In this document: in pieces, positions 24,580-32,220 of the stretch | How the letters are laid out: the number at the start of each line of letters is the position of its first letter | How positions within the stretch are numbered: position 1 is the first letter of the stretch | Assembly: GCA_032620915.1 (NCBI GenBank) | Contig: CP136052.1 | Coordinates: 1,216,501 to 1,280,500, forward strand | From: Oscillospiraceae bacterium NTUH-002-81 | GTDB taxonomy: Bacteria; Bacillota; Clostridia; Lachnospirales; Lachnospiraceae | Direction: 5' to 3' | DNA: 64,000 bases | Position numbers and translations under genes: made by a program | The notes under the pieces: model-generated | What the model was told of the DNA's origin: nothing | Database searches by the model: none | What the model saw: only the letters and a program-made list of their open reading frames with translations

Positions 24580-27500
24580 ATGAAGCGAACGCTATTATCG
24601 CTGCTGCTCTGCCTCAGCATGGTGCTGACCATGCTGCCTGCGCCTGCCTTCGCGGCGGAGGGAGAGACCGGCGCACGCGCATCGAACCCGGGCGGTCTGT
24701 GCGAACACCACCCGGAGCATGACGAGGCCTGCGGCTATACCGAAGGGACAGCGGAAATTCCCTGTTCTCATGAGCACACGGAGGAATGTCATAGTCTCAT
24801 AACCCGGTGCGTCCATGCGCATACGGCGGAATGCTACCCGGCGGAAAGCGTGTCGGAGAATGCCGACGGCTTATCAGAGGCCGAAAACGCAGCACCGACG
24901 GAATGCGTCCATGAGTGCACCGAGAAAAGCGGCTGCATCCTTCAAGCATCAGACTGCAAGCACGCGCATGGCAAGGATTGCGGCTACGCACCGGCTGCCA
25001 TGGGAAAACCCTGCACCTATGTATGTGAGATTTGCGATTCCAAGGACGGCAAAACGCCAATGCCTCTGCTCGGCGCAGTCCGTCCCGCTGCCACCCAATA
25101 CACCTATACGCTGCATTACGATGCCAACGGCGGCAGCGGCGCGCCGCCAAGTGAGAGCAAGATCAGCTCGGAATTATCTGTATGGATCCCCATATCAGAA
25201 AAAATTCCAACCCGTGACGGATATACCTTCAAGGGTTGGGCAGATAGTCCGAATGGGGAACCAAGGTATCTTCGCGAAGAGGGATATTATTGGAATTACC
25301 TGATGGTACATCCGTCTTTGAGCGAAACCATCTACGCCATATGGGAGGTGCACAATCATAGCTGGGGCGAATGGACCTCCAACGGCAACGGAACGCACAC
25401 ACGCACCTGCGCCACGGACAGCAGCCATACCGAAACAGGCAGCTGCTCCGGCGGCAAGGCCACCGGCACGGAGAAGGCCATTTGCGAAACCTGTCATACG
25501 GCCTACGGAGAGCTTTTGCAGCTCACCAAAACGGTCATCACCACCCCGCCCACGCTGCCCTCCAAGGGGTATGTCGGCGATCAGTACCTTGATGGAGATC
25601 TCAAAGGCGGCGAAGCAAAGGTCGATGGTACGGACACTGTTGTTCCCGGCTCGTTCCGCTTCAAGCACAATTGGGGCGGCGTAGTAGACCCGGGCGAAAA
25701 CCGCATGGAAATCCTCTTTACCCCCGACGACGCGGAGACATACGCCACAGCGGAATGTATCGTCATCGTGACGGGGATCAAGTACACGATCACAAGCGTC
25801 ATAGAGGAAGACCTCCCCGACGTGCCGTTGGGCACGGCGTTTGAGGATCTGTGGCTTCCTCACTTCGTCGAGGTAAAGACCAACACCGGCAGGATCTTCT
25901 TTCCCATCCCCGTGACATGGGACAGCTCCTCCTATGACCCGAACGCTCGTGGCGAGCAGATCATTACCGGCCAGCTGCATGTTGAAGAAAGCCGCTACGA
26001 GGATGAGCTGGAGCCGACAAGCACGGTCAAGGCCATCGCCAGAATCACACTCATTGGCGACGGAGCCATTGTGCCAACGCTTGAGCCGCCCACCTACTCC
26101 AGGCAGATATACAGCGGTGATTTTTGCCAGCTCGCCTTTTCCGACGAGTATCTTTCCGGCGGAAAAGCCACGGCAGATGGCGAAACGGTTCCCGGCGTGT
26201 TCACTCTGAACGAGGAGCAGGAAAAATACGGCTACTGGAACAGAGGCGGCGGGCTTGTTCAGGTGGGGTTGCTGGCGCTCAAGGTCACCTTCACCCCCTA
26301 TGACCGGCTGAGGTTCAGCACGGCGGAATGTACCGTCAACGTGGACGTCATTCCCCGCAAATTCAGGCAAGCCAATACATCGTATATTGACAATAAAAAG
26401 ATTGGAACAGCCTTTGAAGATCTCGGTCTGCCGAACGCGTTCTATTTCTTCGCGGCGGCCGATGAACCAAACCACGAGGGAAGCGGGCTGAACGGCAATG
26501 TGCCCGGCATCATCAAGTGGGACGATTCAAACTACGACCCCAATTCGTATGAGGAGCAGACCATCTACGGTACAGTCAACCGCGCCGAATTTGAGAAGTA
26601 CTACATCGTACCCGAGGGCGCCGACCTCAGAGGCGTGGTAAAGGTCACGCTGCAGGCCGACCCGGTGGAGACGGAGATCACGCAGCCGCCCGTCTTCCGG
26701 TGGAAAAACGGCGATTTTACGCTGCCCGACAATACCATGTTCGTCAATCGGATCTTCGAGATGGGAGCCACAGGCGGGGCAAGCGCCGTTTTTGCGGACG
26801 GCGTGGCAAAGGTCAAGGGGACGGATACCGTCGTCCCCGGCACGTTCTCCTTCCAGGAGGGCACGCCCGGATGGTTTGACGAGCTGGGCGAGAACGTTGT
26901 GACGGTGGTATTCACGCCGACTGACCAGCGCGGCTACCGGAAGGCGGAGACCACGATCAAGGTCAACGTCATCAAAAATACCTTCAAGCGCTGCGAGGAG
27001 CCGGATCCCATTACGGAGAAGAAACTCGGTACGACCTTTGCAGGGCTTAATCTGCCGGAAATTGTGGTCGTCGAGGCCATCGACGGTCTCAGGGTTGGCA
27101 TAGAGGTTTCGTGGGAGGAATCGTCCTATGACGCGCAGTCCACGGCTTGGCAGACCATCCCCGGTACGCTGGTATTCGACGCTAACGACGAGCACAGATA
27201 TCAGCAGCCGGAGCCTGCGGTAACAGCCGCGATCCGGGTGAAGCTCCTGGGTTCGGAGAATGCGCCGGCGATTACTACCACGACGCTGCCCGGCGGCACG
27301 GTCGGCACGCCGTACCACCATCAGCTTCAGGCAACTGGGGGAGGCTTCATTCTGTGGGAACTTTTCAGCGGCGAGCTGCCCGATGGCTTGACGCTGAAAC
27401 AAACCACCGGCGAGATCAGCGGCACGCCCACTGCGGAACAGACCGCCCAATTTACCGTTCGAGCTCTCAACAGCGTGGGCAACGATAAGAAGGAGCTGTC

Positions 27501-29739
27501 TATTACGATAACCAACACCCCCGCAGTCGAGCACACCGTCACCGTCAGCAATGACGGCAACGGCACCGGTGCCGCAACTCCTTCCACCGCTACCGCCGGT
27601 ACGACGATCACCCTGACCGCAACGCCCGACGAGGGATACCACTTCAAGGAGTGGCAGGTCATGCGCGGCAATGTGACTATCAAGGACGATAAGTTCACCA
27701 TGCCGGACAGCGAGGTGGAGATCAAGGCCATCTTCGAGAAAGACGCGCCTTCCGCAGGGGATCTGGTAGACCCTGTGGTTCGGATCATTCCGACCAGAGG
27801 AGGTATGTATTTTGCGCAGCAAGGCACACGGACGGCGGCGGATTTCTTCAAGCCGGGGGAGGTGCCCAAGGGTGCAAAGATCACGGCCATCACACCGCCC
27901 GCGTCTCCATCTATTCTGGACAGCATCAGCGTAGATAATGACGGGCTTCTGAGCTATGCTAAAAATGAGGCGGGTGGCGAGCAGCTGAAAACAGACGTCT
28001 ACACCGTCACCATCACCAGCGATGACTACGCGCCCATTACCGCTCCGCTGACCGTGCGCCAGTATCTCTTTGCAGGCTTCAGAGCACCACTCGATGTAAG
28101 CGACTGGGTCTACGGAGATACCCGCACTTACAAGTGGAAGGCGATAAATCCCGGCGAAAACGGCACCTGGTCGGCGATTATGCGAGAGCAGGGAATCTTT
28201 GAAATTTACGAGGAAACCGTCGATACGACCAGCGAGCCGGGGGTGTCCCACTATACGACGAAGGTCAGGGCGATCAAGGCGGGCCGGACCTATATCGATA
28301 TTCTCTATGTATCCGATACCACGGCGTCGTGGTCGCCATGGACGCATAGTTCTGTTTTCGCCGGTGGCACGGTCGTTGTGCGAGGTCTCACCGTGACGGC
28401 AGGCAGCGCAACCATCACCAAGGGCGATGCGCTGCCAACAGACCTTGTGAGTTGTACCGGCCTGCTGGATAGCGAAGGACGCACGGATGACCAGGATACG
28501 GTGCTGGACAACGCCCTTTCCTATCGGCTGCTTGACGCAGACGGCGCGGAGGTCACGGTGGATACGGCGAGGAATACCCCCGGGACCTACACCGTTGTCC
28601 CCGCTGCCATCCTCAAATCCGGCTGGGACGAGCGGTATTCGCTCAACAGGGTCAACGGCACGCTGACGGTGGAGGATAAGGTCGAGGAGCTGTTCACCGT
28701 CACTGTGACCAGCGGCGGCAACGGCACGGCGTCCGCATCTCAAGCAAAGGCCGTGGCCGGCACAGAGATCACCCTGACCGCCACGCCCAACAAGGGCTAC
28801 CACTTCAAGGAGTGGCAGGTCATGAGCGGCAGCGTGACCATCAAGGACAATAAGTTCACCATGCCGAACGACAACGTGGAGGTCAAGGCTGTCTTCGAGG
28901 AGGACGTTCCTGCACCTACTGAGTTTACCATCACCGTGAAAACGGACGGAAACGGAACGGCTTCCGTCTCTCATGCAAAAGCCGTGGTCGGTACGGAGAT
29001 CACCCTGACCGCCAAGCCAAACACCGGCTACCACTTCAAGGAGTGGCAGGTCATGAGCGGCGGCGTGACCATCAAGGACAATAAGTTCACCATGCCGAAC
29101 GCCAACGTGGAGATCAAGGCAATCTTCGAGGAGGACGTGTCTGCACCCACCGAGTTCATCGTCACCTTTGACGCGGGCGATGGTACGCCCTCTGTCGGCA
29201 GCATGACCACCACCAATCAGAAGCTAAGTTCGCTGCCCAGTGCCTCCCGGAGCAAGCACAACTTCGATGGCTGGTACACCGAAAAGAGCGGCGGTACGAA
29301 GGTTACGACGGATACCGTATTCTCTGCAAATACCACCGTCTACGCCCACTGGACGTACATCGGCGGCGGCTACAACCCGCCCGTCTATTACACGCTGACC
29401 TTTGAAACGAACGGCGGGGATAAGCTTTCTCCCGTCAGCGGCAGCTACAACGCCCTCATTGACCTGTCGAAGTATGTGCCGAAAAGAAGCGGCTATGCCT
29501 TTACGGGCTGGTACAGCGAACGCAGCCTGACAAACAAGGTTTCCGGCGTTTATCTGACGAAGGATATGACCGTGTATGCAGGCTGGCGCGTGACCATAGT
29601 CCCGCAGACCGACGACAGCAGCGTGTTAGGCTTGTGGGGGATCTCCCTCTGCACATCTCTTGCCGGATGCCTTGCGCTGATCACATGGCAGATCAGGCGG
29701 CGGCGTGAGGAAAAATCGCTGCAAAGCATCGAAAAGTAA
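24580..29739 (+). CDS. Giant cell-wall surface protein with Ig-like and InlB repeats
   Basis: The 1719-residue exported protein has a signal peptide (ends APAFAAEG). Residues 30-150 hold His/Cys-rich units (EHTEECH, CVHAHTAECY, CKHAHGKDCGY). An InlB-type unit, a HSWGEW unit and three Ig-like units with GTxFEDLxLP and WDxSSYD motifs follow, then a putative Ig domain (GTPYHHQLQATGG). There are three divergent InlB repeats (GYHFKEWQVM) and two further InlB repeats. The C-terminus VPQTDDSS, a membrane segment and RRRREEK look like a sortase signal of NPQTN type. It is probably an adhesin, and it follows AAGGAGG. Confidence 0.85.
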   Translation: MKRTLLSLLLCLSMVLTMLPAPAFAAEGETGARASNPGGLCEHHPEHDEACGYTEGTAEIPCSHEHTEECHSLITRCVHAHTAECYPAESVSENADGLSEAENAAPTECVHECTEKSGCILQASDCKHAHGKDCGYAPAAMGKPCTYVCEICDSKDGKTPMPLLGAVRPAATQYTYTLHYDANGGSGAPPSESKISSELSVWIPISEKIPTRDGYTFKGWADSPNGEPRYLREEGYYWNYLMVHPSLSETIYAIWEVHNHSWGEWTSNGNGTHTRTCATDSSHTETGSCSGGKATGTEKAICETCHTAYGELLQLTKTVITTPPTLPSKGYVGDQYLDGDLKGGEAKVDGTDTVVPGSFRFKHNWGGVVDPGENRMEILFTPDDAETYATAECIVIVTGIKYTITSVIEEDLPDVPLGTAFEDLWLPHFVEVKTNTGRIFFPIPVTWDSSSYDPNARGEQIITGQLHVEESRYEDELEPTSTVKAIARITLIGDGAIVPTLEPPTYSRQIYSGDFCQLAFSDEYLSGGKATADGETVPGVFTLNEEQEKYGYWNRGGGLVQVGLLALKVTFTPYDRLRFSTAECTVNVDVIPRKFRQANTSYIDNKKIGTAFEDLGLPNAFYFFAAADEPNHEGSGLNGNVPGIIKWDDSNYDPNSYEEQTIYGTVNRAEFEKYYIVPEGADLRGVVKVTLQADPVETEITQPPVFRWKNGDFTLPDNTMFVNRIFEMGATGGASAVFADGVAKVKGTDTVVPGTFSFQEGTPGWFDELGENVVTVVFTPTDQRGYRKAETTIKVNVIKNTFKRCEEPDPITEKKLGTTFAGLNLPEIVVVEAIDGLRVGIEVSWEESSYDAQSTAWQTIPGTLVFDANDEHRYQQPEPAVTAAIRVKLLGSENAPAITTTTLPGGTVGTPYHHQLQATGGGFILWELFSGELPDGLTLKQTTGEISGTPTAEQTAQFTVRALNSVGNDKKELSITITNTPAVEHTVTVSNDGNGTGAATPSTATAGTTITLTATPDEGYHFKEWQVMRGNVTIKDDKFTMPDSEVEIKAIFEKDAPSAGDLVDPVVRIIPTRGGMYFAQQGTRTAADFFKPGEVPKGAKITAITPPASPSILDSISVDNDGLLSYAKNEAGGEQLKTDVYTVTITSDDYAPITAPLTVRQYLFAGFRAPLDVSDWVYGDTRTYKWKAINPGENGTWSAIMREQGIFEIYEETVDTTSEPGVSHYTTKVRAIKAGRTYIDILYVSDTTASWSPWTHSSVFAGGTVVVRGLTVTAGSATITKGDALPTDLVSCTGLLDSEGRTDDQDTVLDNALSYRLLDADGAEVTVDTARNTPGTYTVVPAAILKSGWDERYSLNRVNGTLTVEDKVEELFTVTVTSGGNGTASASQAKAVAGTEITLTATPNKGYHFKEWQVMSGSVTIKDNKFTMPNDNVEVKAVFEEDVPAPTEFTITVKTDGNGTASVSHAKAVVGTEITLTAKPNTGYHFKEWQVMSGGVTIKDNKFTMPNANVEIKAIFEEDVSAPTEFIVTFDAGDGTPSVGSMTTTNQKLSSLPSASRSKHNFDGWYTEKSGGTKVTTDTVFSANTTVYAHWTYIGGGYNPPVYYTLTFETNGGDKLSPVSGSYNALIDLSKYVPKRSGYAFTGWYSERSLTNKVSGVYLTKDMTVYAGWRVTIVPQTDDSSVLGLWGISLCTSLAGCLALITWQIRRRREEKSLQSIEK
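24617..24751 (+). repeat. 135-bp direct repeat, copy B (surface protein leader)
   Basis: This is the partner of 22956-23090, with about two differences over 135 bases. It includes signal-peptide and first His/Cys-block codons of the giant surface protein. Confidence 0.8.
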
Positions 29740-29754
29740 ACAGGCTCACCTTTA

Positions 29755-29787
29755 GGGGCGCGGGCAAATAGCCCCGCGCCCCTTTTT
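29755..29787 (+). terminator. Terminator of the giant surface protein gene
   Basis: GGGGCGCGGGC pairs with GCCCCGCGCCCC around a short A/T loop, followed by TTTTT, 16 bases after the stop codon. Confidence 0.9.
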
Positions 29788-29799
29788 CGGCTTCATTCG

Positions 29800-29913
29800 T
29801 CAGGAATCTCTGTGCATACGTCCCCACCGACCAATAGGTCTGGATTCCTCCGATAAGCGAATGTCGGGAATATAGTAATCACCACAACGAATATAGTTCA
29901 GTTCCTGCATCAT
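29800..29913 (-). pseudogene. tnpV: Truncated TnpV-like transposon protein
   Basis: The minus strand reads MMQELNYIRCGDYYIPDIRL and ends ESRPIGRWGRMHRDS after 37 codons, matching the N-terminus of TnpV (CGDYYIPxLxL and PIGxxGRMR), which is normally about three times longer. GGAGG precedes its start. With the recombinase remnant at 19631-19852 on the same strand, it frames the surface-protein island. Confidence 0.72.
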
Positions 29914-29958
29914 ATGTACCTCCAATAAGATTCAAACATTCTGTTAAAGATAGAAAAA

Positions 29959-29998
29959 GGCGATACCTGGTTGTGAAAACCAAGTATCGCCAATTTTT
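29959..29998 (+). terminator. Strong hairpin terminator
   Basis: GGCGATAC-TGGTT pairs with AACCA-GTATCGCC, with one mismatch and a 5-base loop, followed by TTTTTCTTGTT. It stands at the right edge of the island. The rest of 29740-30098 holds only the TnpV remnant and the flank repeat. Confidence 0.78.
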
Positions 29999-30029
29999 CT
30001 TGTTGCACTCCTGTACGGCAGCTACCCTA

Positions 30030-30082
30030 TGTCAGTAATGTCCTCATACTGTCTTATTGGAAACTACCCTTTCGGGACTTTT
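30030..30082 (-). repeat. Right inverted flank of the 19.5-30.1 kb island
   Basis: On the minus strand AAAAGTCCCGAAAG (30082-30069) is followed after 8 bases by CCAATAAGACAGTAT, mirroring 19540-19605. It ends 17 bases before the MBL gene stop. Confidence 0.55.
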
Positions 30083-30098
30083 TTTGTTTTTTGGATAA

Positions 30099-31073
30099 TT
30101 ACTGCCAGTAGATCAGTGCCCCGTGCCGGTCTGTGTCTCTATGCAATTTTCCTTCATCGTACAGCGCTTCCAGGCAGGTGAGTACCTTCTGGGCCATGAG
30201 ATATTGCCGCAGCCCCAGTACCGGGCGTAGCTCTGTACGGGTGCGGTGATAGATCTTGCAGGTGATCTCATAGGCGGTGAGGGGATGCCGGGAGGCTTTC
30301 AGCACCAGCTGGGCGGTGCCGCACAGATGCCGGTAGGAAATGCGGATGTCCTCAATGGCCTTCCGAATGTCTGCTTCCCCGCAAATCGCGTCATTGTGGG
30401 CGGGAAAGAGCCAGTGCAGGTGCAGGTCAGCCACCTGCTGCAGGGCATCCTCGTAAATGTGCAGAAAATGCTGATCCCGGGTTTCGGTGAGGATGACCGG
30501 GGCCAGGCGGCGGATGATATGGTCGCCGCAGAACAGGATGCCGTGGGCCGCCTCGTACAGCCCCAGCTGTCCCGGGGTGTGGCCGGGCAGCGCCATGGCC
30601 TGCAGCCGGTAGGGGCCGATGGCCAGCACGTCCCCGGGAGAGAGAACTTTCACATCGTGGAAAAAGGGACGGTAATCTCTCGGATCAAATACCCGCTGGC
30701 CGATGATGGAAATTTCTGCATCGTGGAAGCCACAGGTGTAGCCGATATCCGTGCGGATGCGGGTCAGACCGGTGCGGGCGTCCTCGTACTCCGGCGCACT
30801 CATGTAGATGGCAGCACCTTTTTGCCGGAACCACCACACCATGCCCACGTGGTCAATGTGGTAATGGGTGAGCAGCAGGGCAGTTTTCTCCGGCTGCAGA
30901 TGAAAGGTCTCAAATACATGCTCAAAAAAGGCCAGCGAGGAGGTAGTGTCATAACCGCAGTCGATGAACAGCGTCTGTTCTCCCTGGTGGATCATATAAA
31001 TATTCACGTCATTCTGGGTGGATTTCTCCGCCGGGATCGTGCCCATATAGATATGGGGAAGAATTTCTTTCAT
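30099..31073 (-). CDS. MBL-fold metallohydrolase
   Basis: This is a 324-residue metallo-beta-lactamase-fold hydrolase. The metal site THYHIDH is seen near residue 90, and further ligands are PGHTPGQ near 185 and CGDH near 205, with PAHND later, so a two-zinc site looks complete. The C-terminal 100 residues form a helical domain (TAYEITCKIYHRTRTEL), as in glyoxalase II or LACTB2-like proteins. The start at 31073 follows GAGG at good spacing; an upstream in-frame ATG at 31085 has none. It is divergent from ispG. The substrate is unknown; thioester or phosphodiester hydrolysis is possible. Confidence 0.85.
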   Translation of the reverse strand: MKEILPHIYMGTIPAEKSTQNDVNIYMIHQGEQTLFIDCGYDTTSSLAFFEHVFETFHLQPEKTALLLTHYHIDHVGMVWWFRQKGAAIYMSAPEYEDARTGLTRIRTDIGYTCGFHDAEISIIGQRVFDPRDYRPFFHDVKVLSPGDVLAIGPYRLQAMALPGHTPGQLGLYEAAHGILFCGDHIIRRLAPVILTETRDQHFLHIYEDALQQVADLHLHWLFPAHNDAICGEADIRKAIEDIRISYRHLCGTAQLVLKASRHPLTAYEITCKIYHRTRTELRPVLGLRQYLMAQKVLTCLEALYDEGKLHRDTDRHGALIYWQ

Positions 31074-31095
31074 AAAAAACCTCATTTGTCATTTG

Positions 31096-31124
31096 TTGTA
31101 CATTTAGTATACCCGTGTTAGAAT
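31096..31124 (+). promoter_or_regulatory. Promoter for ispG-polC
   Basis: TTGTAC (31096-31101) and TAGAAT (31119-31124) have 17-base spacing, 34 bases before the ispG start. Confidence 0.55.
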
Positions 31125-31158
31125 AAGAAGGAAAGTAAAAAATGAGGAGGAAATACAC

Positions 31159-32214
31159 ATGTTTCGTTCCAATACCAAAGTGATCAGAATCGGAGACCGG
31201 GTCATTGGCGGGGGCAATCCCATCCTGATCCAGTCCATGACCAATACAAGAACCGAGGATGTGGCCGCCACGGTGGCCCAGATTCAGGAGCTGGAGGCGG
31301 CGGGCTGCGAGATCATCCGCTGCACCGTGCCTACCATGGAGGCGGCGAAAGCACTGCCCGAGATCAAAAAACAGATCCATATCCCGCTGGTGGCGGACAT
31401 TCATTTTGACTACCGGCTGGCCATTGCCGCCATGGAAAACGGCGCGGATAAGATCCGCATCAATCCTGGTAATATTGGAAGCCGGGAACGGGTGCAGGCA
31501 GTGGTGGATGTGGCCAGGGAGCGGAACATTCCCATTCGTGTGGGTGTCAACAGTGGTTCTCTGGAAAAGGAACTGGTGGTGAAATATCACGGTGTGACGG
31601 CAGAGGGCATTGTGGAGAGCGCCCTGGACAAGGTACACCTGATTGAGGATATGGGTTATGACAATTTGGTCATCAGCATCAAGTCTTCCGACGTGCTCAT
31701 GTGCGTCCGGGCCCATGAGCTGCTGGCGGGAAAGACGCCCTATCCGCTTCATGTGGGGATTACTGAGGCGGGCACGGTGCTTTCCGGCAACATCAAGTCG
31801 TCGGTGGGGCTGGGCATCATTTTGTATCAGGGCATCGGCGACACCATCCGGGTATCCCTGACCGGCAATCCGGTGGAGGAGATCAAGTCGGCCAAGCTGA
31901 TCCTGCGGACGCTGGGCCTTCGAAAGGGCGGCATCGAGGTGGTATCATGTCCCACCTGCGGGCGCACCAGCATTGACCTTATTGGCCTGGCAAACCAGGT
32001 GGAGAATCTGGTGCAGCGCTATCCGCTGGACATCAAGGTGGCAGTCATGGGCTGCGTGGTCAACGGCCCGGGCGAGGCAAAAGAGGCAGACATCGGTATT
32101 GCAGGCGGCATCGGGGAGGGACTGCTCATCCGTAAGGGGGAAGTCATCCGCAAGGTGCCGGAGGATCAGCTTCTGTCCACATTAAAGGACGAGCTGGATC
32201 ACTGGGAGGCGTAA
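31159..32214 (+). CDS. ispG: 4-hydroxy-3-methylbut-2-en-1-yl diphosphate synthase
   Basis: IspG (GcpE) reductively converts MEcPP to HMBPP in the MEP isoprenoid pathway. The 351-residue bacterial short form shows the N-terminal TIM-barrel start (VIGGGNPILIQSMTNTRTED) and the iron-sulfur ligands SCPTCGRT and GCVVNGPGE in the C-terminal domain. AGGAGG precedes the start. polC follows after six bases, so they are probably cotranscribed, an arrangement seen in several Clostridia. Confidence 0.96.
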   Translation: MFRSNTKVIRIGDRVIGGGNPILIQSMTNTRTEDVAATVAQIQELEAAGCEIIRCTVPTMEAAKALPEIKKQIHIPLVADIHFDYRLAIAAMENGADKIRINPGNIGSRERVQAVVDVARERNIPIRVGVNSGSLEKELVVKYHGVTAEGIVESALDKVHLIEDMGYDNLVISIKSSDVLMCVRAHELLAGKTPYPLHVGITEAGTVLSGNIKSSVGLGIILYQGIGDTIRVSLTGNPVEEIKSAKLILRTLGLRKGGIEVVSCPTCGRTSIDLIGLANQVENLVQRYPLDIKVAVMGCVVNGPGEAKEADIGIAGGIGEGLLIRKGEVIRKVPEDQLLSTLKDELDHWEA

Positions 32215-32220
32215 AAATAC

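Noticed and set aside
26527-29034. Long minus-strand open frame (835 codons) opposite the giant surface protein
   Set aside because: It mirrors the codon pattern of the plus-strand gene, has no ribosome binding site, and its product has no domain-like sequence; the plus strand has clear signal, repeats and anchor.
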